A DNA stretch of 64,000 nucleotides from Desulfatitalea alkaliphila (GCF_022968795.1 NZ_JALJRB010000001.1:310001-374000); one strand, 5' to 3'. Shown: positions 1-9,381, numbered from the stretch's first letter. Program-made: numbers and translations. Notes: generated by a model from the letters alone, not told the origin.

Positions 1-67
1 AGGCGACCGAGGCAGTGCAAGGGACCTCTCCGGCTGGAACAGGCCTTGAGCACCGTCACCCTCACCA

Positions 68-96
68 TTGACAACATCCCGCCAACTTGGCATAAT
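68..96 (+). promoter_or_regulatory. sigma-70-type promoter of the TetR-like gene
   Basis: TTGACA at 68-73 and CATAAT at 91-96 are separated by exactly 17 bp, giving 11 of 12 matches to the sigma-70 consensus. Transcription would start near 103, about 30 nt before the TTG start at 135. Nothing else is recognised in bases 1-134. Confidence 0.6.
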
Positions 97-134
97 GGCC
101 GCAAAAATCGAGACTCAATTGCAAAGATGTATCC

Positions 135-776
135 TTGAAAAAATCGACCACCAAACCGACGCCCCTCGCCATCGCCCTTGCCAAGGATAAGCAACCGCGA
201 GCCACACCCATTGATGTGTTCAAACTTGCGCGAAAACTTTATCTGCAAGGCAAACATATCAGCATCGGCGAATTGGCCAAAAAATTGAACGTCAGTCGGG
301 GTACCGTCTATCGCTGGGTCGGGAGCAAAGATCTGCTACTCGACGAAATCTTCTGTTCATTGATCAAGCCGACTTTCGAACAGGCCATTGCAGCCACGCC
401 GGGGCATGGCGTCGGCCACGTGGTGGGTGTGCACCGCCACTTCATGACCACCCTTCTCTCCTTTCCGGCACTGCAGAAATTCATTCAAAACGAAACCAAT
501 TACGCCTTTCGCATCCTGACCAACACAAACAGCGCCGTGAGCAAGCTGATCGTGTCCCTGACCGCTGATCATTTGCGTCAACAGGAAGCACAAGGCCATC
601 TGCACCTTTCCGCCCCCCCCGAAGAGTTGGCCGAATTTTTCATCCTGGCCAACCAGGGCCTCATTTACTCCAACACCATCAGCGGCGGATCGCCGGCCAT
701 CGAGAAGGCCTGCGCGCTGATCCGCATGCTGCTATCCGGCCGGTCGCCCTCCGCGCCTGACCCCCAAACCGAATAA
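135..776 (+). CDS. TetR-like transcriptional regulator (QsdR-like)
   Basis: A 213-aa protein with a predicted TTG start and no strong Shine-Dalgarno. Residues about 28-70 form a TetR-type DNA-binding domain: the helix-turn-helix segment reads ISIGELAKKLNVSRGTVYRW and is followed by VGSKDLLLDEI, the usual end of the TetR N-terminal fold. This VSRGTVYRWVG pattern resembles the QsdR-type subgroup of TetR proteins. The remaining ~140 residues are helical and would form the ligand and dimerisation domain. Ligand and targets are unknown. It precedes two ester-hydrolase genes on the same strand, so a role in their control is possible, but its own intergenic region ends 440 bp before them. A 15-bp perfect palindrome at 869-883 is one candidate operator. 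Confidence 0.75.
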   Translation: MKKSTTKPTPLAIALAKDKQPRATPIDVFKLARKLYLQGKHISIGELAKKLNVSRGTVYRWVGSKDLLLDEIFCSLIKPTFEQAIAATPGHGVGHVVGVHRHFMTTLLSFPALQKFIQNETNYAFRILTNTNSAVSKLIVSLTADHLRQQEAQGHLHLSAPPEELAEFFILANQGLIYSNTISGGSPAIEKACALIRMLLSGRSPSAPDPQTE

Positions 777-868
777 GCAAAACGCATCAGAACCGCCGCC
801 CGCCCCCTCCTACGCGTCCACCGAACCCCCTTCAGCCTTACCTGTTGTTGTGTTCCATCCGACCCATA

Positions 869-883
869 TTCGATATTATCGAA
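869..883. promoter_or_regulatory. 15-bp perfect palindrome, possible operator
   Basis: TTCGATATTATCGAA is a perfect inverted repeat around a central T. It lies 40 bp upstream of the activator-like box of the first hydrolase gene and 93 bp after the TetR-like gene. Length and symmetry suit a homodimeric repressor such as a TetR protein; assigning it to the neighbouring regulator is a guess. Confidence 0.35.
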
Positions 884-922
884 CAATAGACCCCGTCCGA
901 ATTAGGTTTTGCGAGGATCAAA

Positions 923-967
923 TTTAGGGATTCCCCGATTGTCAACAGCCGGTAGACTGTGTACGAA
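923..967 (+). promoter_or_regulatory. Activator box plus promoter of hydrolase copy 1
   Basis: TTTAGGGATTCCCCGATTG (923-941) runs into a -35-like TTGTCA (939-944). A 17-bp spacer then leads to TACGAA (962-967). The same arrangement occurs at 2294-2338 and 14968-15010 before two other hydrolase genes. The distance from the -10 to the ATG at 1220 is 253 nt, identical to copy 2. Confidence 0.55.
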
Positions 968-1219
968 TGGTGCTAAAGGCGATTCGGGTCGATATCGAAC
1001 ACTTTTCCAGTCCGGCTTACAGTGGATCAATTTTCCATTTGCATCGATCGGCCACCCACACGGGTCAAAGCCGGCGGCCTCGAAGACAAGCTGCTCAATC
1101 TTCAATGCAAAGGGGGTGATAGCGGAACGCCGTGGTATTGGACCACAATGGTTTATCGACCATTGGAACCGCCGATCCAACAACCTTTTTAACAACCAAT
1201 CCTTGTATGGAGGAATTCG

Positions 1220-2044
1220 ATGAAAACTTTCAGGAATCTAACGGTAGTGCTGCTGGCCATCTGCACACTTTTCCTTTTCACCGCCTGTGAGCCCTCCGGC
1301 GTACAGACCTATGACATCCGCAGCGGCAGCGGCATCAGCTCCGCGCGGGTCTTCTATCCGGGCAACATCGACCAGTTGAACAATGTGGGCGCCACCACCC
1401 TGTCCAGCGGCATGGGCGGCTCCAAAGAGGGCATGTACTGGTTGGCCGAACCCCTGGCCGAAGCCGGTATGGTGGTCATCGCCGTCAGCGCCAGCAACAA
1501 CCAGACCGTGGGCGGTTATGAACGGGCGCATCGCGGCGGCCTGGATCTGCTGCAAAGCGAAAACGCCAACAGCCGCAGCCCCATCTACGGCAAGCTGGGT
1601 CAACGCGGCATCATCGGATACTCCAAGGGCGGCGGTGCGGTGATCAATGTGGCATCGGCATTGGGCAACCAGGTCGGCACCTGCGTGGCCCTGGCCCCCT
1701 GGTCCCCCAGCCCCACCCGCAATCACAGTGCGGCCACCATGATCCTGACCGGTACCACCGACGCCATTGCCCCGGCCTACATGGGTTCGGGCGCCTACCG
1801 CGGTCTGCCGGCGGGCGTGCCCAAATTGTACGCCTCCATGCGCGGTGAAGGCCATTTCTATTGGAACATGCGTTCGCGCCTGGGCAGTGAGACCGACTTC
1901 ATCCGCGCCTGGCTGCAATACTACCTGGAAGACAACGATGGTGCCTACAATGTCTTCAGCCAGGGGCCGGGCAGCGGTATGACGGACTACCAGTTCGATC
2001 CGGGTGACGGCAGTGGCGGCAACGGCGGCTCCGGTTGCGATTAG
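1220..2044 (+). CDS. PETase/cutinase-like alpha/beta-hydrolase lipoprotein, copy 1
   Basis: A 274-aa secreted hydrolase. The N-terminus is a lipoprotein signal ending in the lipobox FTAC (Cys23), so it should be membrane-anchored outside the cytoplasm. The nucleophile elbow is GYSKGGG (Ser135), followed by APW (Trp161), the acid in TTDAIAP (Asp181) and the base in GEGHF (His212). Order, spacing and flanking residues parallel PET hydrolases and bacterial cutinases, which have GxSMGGG, QAPW, ENDSIAP and GGSH. A Gly/Asp-rich tail ends in Cys273, which could pair with Cys154. A good Shine-Dalgarno (GGAGGAATTCG) precedes the ATG. It is the first of two tandem near-copies (the other at 2591-3430). 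Likely substrates are polyesters or bulky esters; the substrate is inferred, and lipase or chlorophyllase-like activity remains possible. Confidence 0.75.
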   Translation: MKTFRNLTVVLLAICTLFLFTACEPSGVQTYDIRSGSGISSARVFYPGNIDQLNNVGATTLSSGMGGSKEGMYWLAEPLAEAGMVVIAVSASNNQTVGGYERAHRGGLDLLQSENANSRSPIYGKLGQRGIIGYSKGGGAVINVASALGNQVGTCVALAPWSPSPTRNHSAATMILTGTTDAIAPAYMGSGAYRGLPAGVPKLYASMRGEGHFYWNMRSRLGSETDFIRAWLQYYLEDNDGAYNVFSQGPGSGMTDYQFDPGDGSGGNGGSGCD

Positions 2045-2590
2045 TCCAACGACCATCTGTTTGCAAACACCCAGCGTGTGGCTCCATGCTGCCGTAGCGG
2101 CGCCAATTCATCCGTTCAAGGTTACGCTTCGCATCACAACGGCCACCTCCGGCCACCGTTGGTTCGAACCGTGGCGGGGCACCCCTTCTTGACCAAGGGC
2201 GCCCCGCCCACCTTTTCCAACCCCGCCCGCCGACGGATCCCTTCCACCTCGCCTGCGTCCCGGACAACTAAAATAGGCTTTTCGCAGCCTTGATTAAGGT
2301 ATTCCCCAATTGCGATAAAAGCAGTCGCCGTCTATATCCTTATCAGGCTGTCAAATTTATGATCCATCTTCATTTTCTGTTTGTGCCGAGGTGTTCCATG
2401 ATTCGCACACGTCGGCAATAAACACCGGCCTCTGCGCAAAGGTGACCTGTGCACCGTTGCCCACCGGCCGCACAACCTGCAAGCCAAGGAGGTGAAATCC
2501 AACCATTCTACTGTGTCGATCATGGGTTTATGGTCTTTGTACGGTAGTGAATCGAATGACAACGTTAAATGCAAAAACAGGGAGAAAATG
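2045..2590. other. Intergenic region between hydrolase copies, 546 bp
   Basis: No gene is supported. The first ~240 bp have no recognised feature. The region then holds the activator box and promoter at 2294-2338 and a leader of about 250 nt. An in-frame upstream start at 2492 would add 33 residues before the signal peptide and is rejected. Confidence 0.5.
2294..2338 (+). promoter_or_regulatory. Activator box plus promoter of hydrolase copy 2
   Basis: TTAAGGTATTCCCCAATTGCG (2294-2314) overlaps a -35-like TTGCGA (2310-2315). A 17-bp spacer leads to TATATC (2333-2338). The box core GG-ATTCCCC-ATTG matches those upstream of the genes at 1220 and 15249. From the -10 to the ATG at 2591 is 253 nt. 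Confidence 0.6.
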
Positions 2591-3430
2591 ATGAAAGCTT
2601 ATAGAAAAATACTGGTCCTCTTGCTGGCACTTGGCTGCCTCTTCATGTTCACCGCCTGTGAGCCCTCCGGCTCCGGCGTGCAGACCTATGACATCCGCAG
2701 CGGCAGTGGCATCAGTTCCGCGCGGGTGTTCTATCCGGGCAACATCGCCCAGTTGAGCAATGTGGGCGCCACCACCCTGTCCAGCGGCATGGGCGGCTCC
2801 AAAGAGGGCATGTACTGGCTGGCCGAACCCCTGGCCGAAGCCGGCATGGTGGTCATTGCCGTCAGCGCCAGCGACAACATGACCGTGGGCGGCTATGAAC
2901 GGTCTCACCGTGGCGGTCTGGACCTGCTGCAAAGCGAAAACAGCAGCAGCCGAAGCCCCATCTACGGGAAAATCGGCAAGCGCGGCATCATCGGTTACTC
3001 CAAGGGCGGCGGCGCTGTGATCAACGTGGCCTCCGCGCTGGGCAACCAGGTCGGCACCTGTGTCGCACTGGCGCCCTGGTCCCCCAGCCCCACCCGCAAT
3101 CACAGTGCCGCTACCATGATCCTGACCGGCACCGCGGACACCATTGCGCCTGCCTCCATGGGTTCGGGCGCCTACCGCAGCCTGCCGGCAGGCGTGCCCA
3201 AATTGTACGCCTCCATGCGCGGCGAGAGCCATTTCTATTGGAACAGCAGGCGCACCCTGGGCAGCGAAACCGACTTCATCCGTGCCTGGCTGCAATTCTA
3301 CCTGGAAGACAACGATGGTGCCTACAACGTCTTCAGCCAGGGGCCGGGCAGCGGCATGACCGACTACCAGTTCGATCCGGGTACGGGCGGTGACAACGGC
3401 GACAACGGTGACAACAGCGGCTGCGATTAA
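2591..3430 (+). CDS. PETase/cutinase-like alpha/beta-hydrolase lipoprotein, copy 2
   Basis: A 279-aa near-duplicate of the gene at 1220. The start is placed at the second of two adjacent ATGs because GGAG at 2581-2584 is 6 nt upstream; this puts the lipoprotein signal (lipobox FTAC, Cys23) at the N-terminus. Catalytic landmarks are GYSKGGG (Ser137), APW (Trp163), TADTIAP (Asp183) and GESHF (His214). The last is even closer to the GGSH of PET hydrolases than in copy 1. The tail carries DNGD repeats and ends in Cys278. Most differences from copy 1 lie in the signal, the loop after VSAS, the segment around 180-220 and the tail, which would fit paralogues tuned to different substrates. It has its own promoter of the same type and is followed by a strong terminator at 3519-3555. 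Confidence 0.75.
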   Translation: MKAYRKILVLLLALGCLFMFTACEPSGSGVQTYDIRSGSGISSARVFYPGNIAQLSNVGATTLSSGMGGSKEGMYWLAEPLAEAGMVVIAVSASDNMTVGGYERSHRGGLDLLQSENSSSRSPIYGKIGKRGIIGYSKGGGAVINVASALGNQVGTCVALAPWSPSPTRNHSAATMILTGTADTIAPASMGSGAYRSLPAGVPKLYASMRGESHFYWNSRRTLGSETDFIRAWLQFYLEDNDGAYNVFSQGPGSGMTDYQFDPGTGGDNGDNGDNSGCD

Positions 3431-3518
3431 TCAAAGCACCTGAGGTGAACTGGGACCCCCGTGGCATTTGTTGCACTAAAACAATAAAGCAACATACACC
3501 GCGGTTGCGCGGCCACAC

Positions 3519-3555
3519 AAAAAGAAGCCCTTCCCAATCGGAAGGGCTTCTTTTT
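3519..3555. terminator. Bidirectional rho-independent terminator
   Basis: A perfect 16-bp stem (3519-3534 with 3540-3555) closes a 5-nt loop CAATC. The stem has an A-run at its foot on one side and a T-run on the other, so it can terminate on both strands. It lies between the convergent hydrolase copy 2 and the gene ending at 3602. Confidence 0.9.
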
Positions 3556-3601
3556 GTTGTTGGCAACCCAACGGGTGTGTACCAGCGGAATGATCCCGAT
3601 G

Positions 3602-6600
3602 CTATTGAAGCGCAAACCCTAAAGATCGGAGGCGCCCCTCGATCCGGGCCAACAATGTGGCATTGCCTGTGGCCCGTGCATGGGCCAATGCCTGACCGGC
3701 GGCCTGTTGGGCTTCTGTCGAACGGTTGGCTGCGGCATATACAAAGGCCAATGTGGTCAATTTGCCCGGATCCCGATGACCGGTCAGGGCGGATGCCCGA
3801 CGGGCGTGGCCCAAAGCGACCAGGGGGTCCCGCAGGCGATTGTCGGCAGCTTCGGCCAACAATTGCGCCAAAAGCTCGTGGGCGTCGGCCATATCGGGCG
3901 CCAGGCGGACCGCCTGATGCAGATGGTCGACGGCCTCGGCCAAGCGCTCCAGGCGCTGTAGAATGCGACCCACATGGTAGTGGGATTCGGCGATATCGGG
4001 CTGTACCCGCAGGGTTTCGCGAAAATAGTGAAGCGCTTCGTCCAGCCGCTCCTGCGCCGACAGTGCGAAGGCCATGTTGCCCATGGCCAATAGAAACCGC
4101 GGCCGCAAGCGGATGGCGCTCTCGAAATGGTCCTCGGCCGCCGCCAACGCACCCGTTTCCATCAGCAGAAAGCCAAGATCGTTGTGGATTTGGGCATCGT
4201 CCGGATCCGACGCCAAGGCCTGACGATAGTGGTCAATGGCAGCAGCCAATTGTCCCTGCTCGCCCAACAGCCATGCCAGATAGGCATGGGCCGGTGCGGG
4301 ATGGGTCATTCGAGGCAATTTTTCTTCGATGGCGGCGATCTGCACATGCTGCAGGCGTCGGACCATCGCGGGATCGCCGATCAAATCGAAATCCATCGGG
4401 TTGGCGGCGCAATAGTCGGCCAACAGCGCTTCGTAACGCATACGCTGGTCCGGGTCGGCTCGGTCCAAATCCACCATTCCCGGAAACGGGGCGTGAACGG
4501 ACAAGGCGTAGGCGGCAAAATCGATTTGGGTATCCACGGACTGAACGAGCTGCCGCACCGCTTGCAGGGTCTCGGGGCTGAGCCATGCGCGATGGGCCAG
4601 TTGACGCAACAGGGCCTGCTGGGTGGCCTGGCCGTGGTGCATCAGTTTGGGTGCAACGTACTCGAGCAAGGGGCGGTCGTCGGTATTGACCGGCCCCTCC
4701 CCGAACAACCGACCGAGATCTTCGGCCACCAGCAACCGTTTGAACAATTCCGGTTCGGCCAAGGCGATCTGATCCGATTGCCGGGCATGCCGGTGGCTCT
4801 CCCGGGCCCGGTCCCATGCCAACCCATTCTCGCCTTTGATGCCGACAAACAAGAAGTCTTTGGACAATCCGCCCGGTTCGCAGGATACCAGCACACTGTT
4901 GGGAAACACCTGGGCAAAGGTGCGGCCGATCAGGGCGAAGGTGGGCCAGTCCATCTGGTAACAGTGAAACCACTGCACGTAGAGGCCCCCTTCGGTCAAC
5001 CGGCGCCTTGCCAGCTCGAAAAAATCGCGGGTGAACAGGGCGGCCATGCCGGCCATCCAGGGGTTGGAAGGTTCGGAGATGATTACATCATAGCGGGTGC
5101 GGGTCAAAGCCAGGTGGGCCATGGCGTCCTGAACGATGGCCCGGGTGCGGGGGTCTTCCAGGACATTGTTGTTCCACTGGGCAAACAAACGGCTGGCTTC
5201 GAAGACTCGGTCGTTGATGTCGACCACATCCAGTTGCGTCACAGGATAGTGGAGCACTTCGCCGGCGGTCACCCCGCTGGCCAGGCCCAGCACCATCACC
5301 TTCTCCGGTGATCGGGCGAACAGCATGGGAAAATGGGCCAGCAGGGTTTGGGTCTTCATGTCGCCCCGCGACGAGGCATCCATTTTGCCGCTGTTGGCCA
5401 TGGACCGTTCGACTTCGCCGAAGGGGCCGGGATACTCCAACACCGTAGTGAATCCGCCGATGCCGTCCCCGTAATAGATCAACTCTCCCTTTTCGGTGGC
5501 GCCCAGTCGGCGGGCGCCGTCAAACAGGGCCCGCAGCCAGCCGGTGTCTTCGATGGTTTCCACCACACCCGGGGTTTCGTCCAAGCGGTGGTATTTGCCG
5601 GTGGCCAGCAGGTGGCGATTCCAGTCGGGATAGGCGATGCACAGCACCGTGCCGGCCGCCAGGGCCGCGGCCAGCGCCGCCCAGCGGGTCAGGGGCTTGC
5701 GCTGCCGGTGGAACAAAAGCGCCCCCACCGTCAAAGAGGAAAGCAGTTGCAGGCCGATCACCAGACGCAGGCCGTTCTCCTTGCCCACCAGGGGAATCAG
5801 CAGAAAGCCGGCGGCAAAACTGCCCAGCACGCAGCCGATGGTGTTGATGGTGTAAGCCACGCCGATCGAGCGCCCCACGCGATCCAGGGAGCGGGTGTAA
5901 ATTTTGGCCACCAGGGGGAAAGTGGCGCCCAGAAAGAAAGTGGGCAATACCATGAAACCGAACAGCACCAGGGCCTTGAACAGGGAAAGCAGGGCGAACT
6001 GGTCGCCGAAAAGATGGATCAGTTTGGCGAAAAAGAGCTGGCTGTCGCCGAGCAGTTGACTGATGCCCAAAGCACAAAGGGCGGCCACGATCTGGCTGCC
6101 CACCAGCAACGCCGCGGCATCGCGACTGCGATCGGCCAGGCGTCCGAAGACCAGATTGCCCAGGGCCAACCCCACGATGAAGGTCACCAGCACAATGGTG
6201 AAAGAGTAAGTGGTGGGACCTACGATCAGGCCCAGCAACTTGGTCCACAGCACCTCGTAGGCCATGGCGCAAAACCCCGAAACCATGAAAAGGATCAAGG
6301 CCCCGCGCAGGACGACCGGCGGATAGGCGGCGGGCGCGGCGGTGGTTTGGGGTGCCGGCCTTGCAGGCGGTGACCGATCCGGCCGCGCCGTTTTGGGCCG
6401 CGCCGCGTCCGCCGAAGCCGGCGCCAGTGCCAGACAGGCCAAGCCGATGGCGCAGTTGAGGGCGATGGCGCTCAGCATGGTGCCCCACACCCCCAAGACA
6501 TTGAGCATCCAGAAGCCGCACAACAACGCCCCCAGGGCCGCTCCAAGGGTGTTGATCCCGTACAGCCTTCCGGCGTGGGCCCCCAGAGTGTTCAAACGAT

Positions 6601-7072
6601 CCACATAGAAATGGCACAGCACAGGTAAAGTGGCGCCCATGCAGATGGTGGGCAAGCCCAGGATCAAGGCGGCCCCGACGAACAGGAAAAAATTGTACCA
6701 GAGGGTATGGGCGGCATACAGGTGGTGGTATAGCAAGCCGTACATCCCCTTGGAAAGCATCAGCAGCAAGGGTACCAACAGCGCGTAAAGACCGACGGTC
6801 AACTCCAGCAAACCGTAGGCCCGCACCAACTGCAAGCCTTGAAAGCGGTCGCTGTGGCGGGCGGCGATGTAGCTGCCCACACCGAGCCCCCCCATGAAAA
6901 CCGTCAAAATGGCAGCGACGGCAAAGGGCGCACCGCCGATCACCCGTGAAAGCAGGCGCATCCAGACAATCTGGTAAACCAGGCCGGTGAGTCCGGATAA
7001 AAAGAAGCAGAGCAGGATGAACCCTGCCAAACGGTGGGTCGGATGGCGTGGGACGGTTGTTGGTTTCATCAT
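3602..7072 (-). CDS. Fused membrane transporter-like / spermidine synthase-like / TPR protein
   Basis: A very long 1156-aa protein in three parts. Residues 1 to about 500 contain at least a dozen hydrophobic helices in two blocks split by a charged linker near 225-245 (RPKTARPDRSPPARPAP), like fused MFS/spermidine synthases. Residues about 530-770 are a Rossmann methyltransferase/spermidine-synthase fold, with VMVLGLASGVTAGE, VVDINDRV and the EPSNPWMAG segment typical of polyamine synthase homologues. Residues about 935-1110 are TPR repeats, for example DDAQIHNDLGFLLMETGALA. Such fusions are widespread in deltaproteobacteria but have no established reaction; aminopropyl transfer is unproven. 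It ends against the convergent hydrolase terminator, and no operon partner is visible. Confidence 0.8.
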   Translation of the reverse strand: MMKPTTVPRHPTHRLAGFILLCFFLSGLTGLVYQIVWMRLLSRVIGGAPFAVAAILTVFMGGLGVGSYIAARHSDRFQGLQLVRAYGLLELTVGLYALLVPLLLMLSKGMYGLLYHHLYAAHTLWYNFFLFVGAALILGLPTICMGATLPVLCHFYVDRLNTLGAHAGRLYGINTLGAALGALLCGFWMLNVLGVWGTMLSAIALNCAIGLACLALAPASADAARPKTARPDRSPPARPAPQTTAAPAAYPPVVLRGALILFMVSGFCAMAYEVLWTKLLGLIVGPTTYSFTIVLVTFIVGLALGNLVFGRLADRSRDAAALLVGSQIVAALCALGISQLLGDSQLFFAKLIHLFGDQFALLSLFKALVLFGFMVLPTFFLGATFPLVAKIYTRSLDRVGRSIGVAYTINTIGCVLGSFAAGFLLIPLVGKENGLRLVIGLQLLSSLTVGALLFHRQRKPLTRWAALAAALAAGTVLCIAYPDWNRHLLATGKYHRLDETPGVVETIEDTGWLRALFDGARRLGATEKGELIYYGDGIGGFTTVLEYPGPFGEVERSMANSGKMDASSRGDMKTQTLLAHFPMLFARSPEKVMVLGLASGVTAGEVLHYPVTQLDVVDINDRVFEASRLFAQWNNNVLEDPRTRAIVQDAMAHLALTRTRYDVIISEPSNPWMAGMAALFTRDFFELARRRLTEGGLYVQWFHCYQMDWPTFALIGRTFAQVFPNSVLVSCEPGGLSKDFLFVGIKGENGLAWDRARESHRHARQSDQIALAEPELFKRLLVAEDLGRLFGEGPVNTDDRPLLEYVAPKLMHHGQATQQALLRQLAHRAWLSPETLQAVRQLVQSVDTQIDFAAYALSVHAPFPGMVDLDRADPDQRMRYEALLADYCAANPMDFDLIGDPAMVRRLQHVQIAAIEEKLPRMTHPAPAHAYLAWLLGEQGQLAAAIDHYRQALASDPDDAQIHNDLGFLLMETGALAAAEDHFESAIRLRPRFLLAMGNMAFALSAQERLDEALHYFRETLRVQPDIAESHYHVGRILQRLERLAEAVDHLHQAVRLAPDMADAHELLAQLLAEAADNRLRDPLVALGHARRASALTGHRDPGKLTTLAFVYAAANRSTEAQQAAGQALAHARATGNATLLARIEGRLRSLGFALQ

Positions 7073-7299
7073 CTACCCGCAACAAGGCACCGCCCGAGGC
7101 GGAAACCCTGTCGATTGGGGGCAGGGGGGCGAACCCACCCTGCCGGGTGTGTTGCGCCATCAGATTGGGATGTGCGCCGATCTGTTTTGCCGCGAGCGGA
7201 AGCCTGTTTCCACACAGCGCGGCTTGGCCGGTCGGAACGCCCGTCGGCAAGGCGGCCCTGCATCCACCGCAAGGCCGCCCGCCGGCGAACGACGGGTGA

Positions 7300-9381
7300 T
7301 TAGTTCAGATCCTTGAAGCCTTTGCCCTCTTTAACCAATTGCTCGAGCAGCGCGGCGGGCTTGAAGTCATCCCCGTACTTGGCTTGGAAATCTTTCATGA
7401 CCGCCAGGATCTTGTCCAGGCCGACCAGGTCCGCATAAAACATGGGGCCGCCGCGATAGAGCGGCCAGCCGTAGCCGTTGATCCAGATCACATCCAGATC
7501 GCTGGGCCGGACGGCGATCTTCTCCTCCAGGATCTTGGCCCCTTCATTGATAATGGGGTAAACGCAGCGTTGCAGAATCTCTTCATCGGAAATATCCCGG
7601 CGATCGAAGCCCTTCTTTTGGGAAAAGTCGATGATCAGCTGGTCCACTTCCGGCGCGGGCAGCGGTTTGCGCCCCCCTTGTTCGTAATTGTAGAATCCCT
7701 TGCCGGCCTTGAGGCCGAAGCGGCCCTGCTCACACAGCAACTCGCGAATGGTGGAGCCGGTGGAGTTCTCCTTGCTCCATCCCAGATCGTTGCCGATCAG
7801 GTCGTACAGCTGAAAGGGCCCCATGGGGAAACCGAATTCGTACACCACCTTGTCCACCTGGGACGGCAGGGCCCCTTCCAGGATCAGCTTCTCGCTCTCG
7901 CGACGGCGCTGGGCGAACATGCGGTTGCCGGCGAACCCGTAGCAAACCCCCACCACCACGGCGATTTTCTTGATCTTCTTGGCCAGGGCCAAGGCCGTGG
8001 CCAGGACGATCTTGGAGGTCTTCTCCGCGCGCACCACCTCCAGCAACCGCATCACGTTGGCCGGGCTGAAAAAGTGAAGTCCGAGCACCGATTCGGGCCG
8101 CTTGGTCTGGGCGGCGATCTCGTTGACATCCAGATATGAGGTGTTGGTGGCCAAAATGGCATCCTTTTTACAGATGCCGTCCAACTTGGCGAAGATCTCC
8201 TTCTTCAGGTCCATGTTTTCATAGACCGCCTCGATCACCAGGTCCACGTCGGCCAGGTCCTCCATGGCCAGGGTGCCGGTGATCAGCCCCATGCGCTTTT
8301 CCACCTCCTCGGCGGTCATCTTGCCTTTGGAAGCAGTGATTTCATAGTTTTTGCGAATGGTGGCCAGACCGCGGTCCAGAAACTCCTGCTTGGACTCCAT
8401 CAGGGTCACGGGAATGCCGACGTTGACGAAGTTCATGGTAATGCCGCCGCCCATGGTGCCGGCACCGATGATGCCCACTCTCTTGATGTCCAGCTGGGGC
8501 GTTTCCGCGGGGATGTCGGGGATCTTGGCCACTTGACGCTCGGCGAAGAAATAGTAGCGCTGGGCGGCGGACTGGGAGCCGCTCATCAATTCGGTGAACA
8601 GCTGGCGCTCATAGGCCAAGCCCTCGGCAAACGGCTTGTGCACCGCCGCTTCCACCGCCTTGACGCACGCCTCGGGCGCTTCGAAGCCCCGCTTGGTCTT
8701 GGCGATCACCTTGCGGTATTCGCTGAAAATTTCCGGCTTGCCGCGGGCTGCTTCCACCTTCTCGTTCATGGCGCTGACTTGGCGCAAAGGGCGATTTTCC
8801 GCAAGCACCTTGCGGGCGAAGGCCACGGCCCCTTCGGCCAGATCCCCCTCCACAATCTCGTCGATCAATCCCTCTTTAAGAGCCTTGGCGGTACCGACAG
8901 GATTGCCCGTGGCGATCATGGGCAACGCCTTTTCCGGACCGATCAGCCGCGGCAGCCGCTGGGTACCGCCGGCGCCCGGTAGCAGGCCGAGCTTGACTTC
9001 GGGCAACCCGAACTGGGCCGTAGGCACAGCTACCCGGAAGTGGGAACTCAGGGCGGTTTCCAGACCGCCGCCGAAGGCCGTCCCGTGAATGGCGGCCACC
9101 ACCGGCTTGGTGCATTCGTCGAAGACGGTCAACACGTCAGGCAAATGGGGCGCCTTGGGCGGCTTGCCGAATTCGCGAATATCCGCGCCGGCACAAAACG
9201 TACGTCCCTTGCAAATCACCACGATGGCCTTGATTTCAGCGTCACCCATGGCCATGGCGATGCCGTCGGCCATACCTTTGCGCACCGGATATCCCAGGGC
9301 GTTCACCGGCGGGTTGTCGATCCAAAGCAGACCGATCTCTCCCTGTTTTTCCAATGACACAGCTTCCGTGATGGCTACCAT
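7300..9381 (-). CDS. Enoyl-CoA hydratase / 3-hydroxyacyl-CoA dehydrogenase (FadB/FadJ-type)
   Basis: A 693-aa bifunctional beta-oxidation enzyme acting on acyl-CoA esters in the cytoplasm. Residues 1-190 are a crotonase domain ([10 protein letters not shown]; oxyanion and catalytic region [10 protein letters not shown] followed by [20 protein letters not shown]). From about residue 295 comes the NAD-binding domain with [12 protein letters not shown], followed by the dehydrogenase signature [18 protein letters not shown]. The C-terminal dimerisation repeats end with [21 protein letters not shown]. The ATG at 9381 has a strong Shine-Dalgarno (GGAGGAGG). The frame stays open far upstream, but that stretch is antisense to the flavoprotein gene at 9550 and is excluded. 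It is divergent from that flavoprotein. Length and domain order match FadJ/FadB; the thiolase partner is not in the window. Confidence 0.93.
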   Translation of the reverse strand: MVAITEAVSLEKQGEIGLLWIDNPPVNALGYPVRKGMADGIAMAMGDAEIKAIVVICKGRTFCAGADIREFGKPPKAPHLPDVLTVFDECTKPVVAAIHGTAFGGGLETALSSHFRVAVPTAQFGLPEVKLGLLPGAGGTQRLPRLIGPEKALPMIATGNPVGTAKALKEGLIDEIVEGDLAEGAVAFARKVLAENRPLRQVSAMNEKVEAARGKPEIFSEYRKVIAKTKRGFEAPEACVKAVEAAVHKPFAEGLAYERQLFTELMSGSQSAAQRYYFFAERQVAKIPDIPAETPQLDIKRVGIIGAGTMGGGITMNFVNVGIPVTLMESKQEFLDRGLATIRKNYEITASKGKMTAEEVEKRMGLITGTLAMEDLADVDLVIEAVYENMDLKKEIFAKLDGICKKDAILATNTSYLDVNEIAAQTKRPESVLGLHFFSPANVMRLLEVVRAEKTSKIVLATALALAKKIKKIAVVVGVCYGFAGNRMFAQRRRESEKLILEGALPSQVDKVVYEFGFPMGPFQLYDLIGNDLGWSKENSTGSTIRELLCEQGRFGLKAGKGFYNYEQGGRKPLPAPEVDQLIIDFSQKKGFDRRDISDEEILQRCVYPIINEGAKILEEKIAVRPSDLDVIWINGYGWPLYRGGPMFYADLVGLDKILAVMKDFQAKYGDDFKPAALLEQLVKEGKGFKDLN

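Larger units (their letters stand above)
777..1219. other. Intergenic region, 443 bp
   Basis: No credible gene is seen; the short open frames on both strands here lack a Shine-Dalgarno site and any recognisable domain. The region holds a perfect palindrome (869-883), the activator-like box and promoter (923-967) and a ~250-nt untranslated leader ending in a good Shine-Dalgarno (GGAGGAATTCG) before the ATG at 1220. Confidence 0.6.

Noticed and set aside
909-1223. 104-aa frame in the hydrolase leader
   Set aside because: No Shine-Dalgarno, no recognisable domain, and it overlaps the promoter region.
5520-7250. 576-aa frame in another minus-strand frame over the spermidine-synthase-like gene
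   Set aside because: Composition is Arg/Gly/Pro-rich shadow; the real frame shows membrane helices and motifs.
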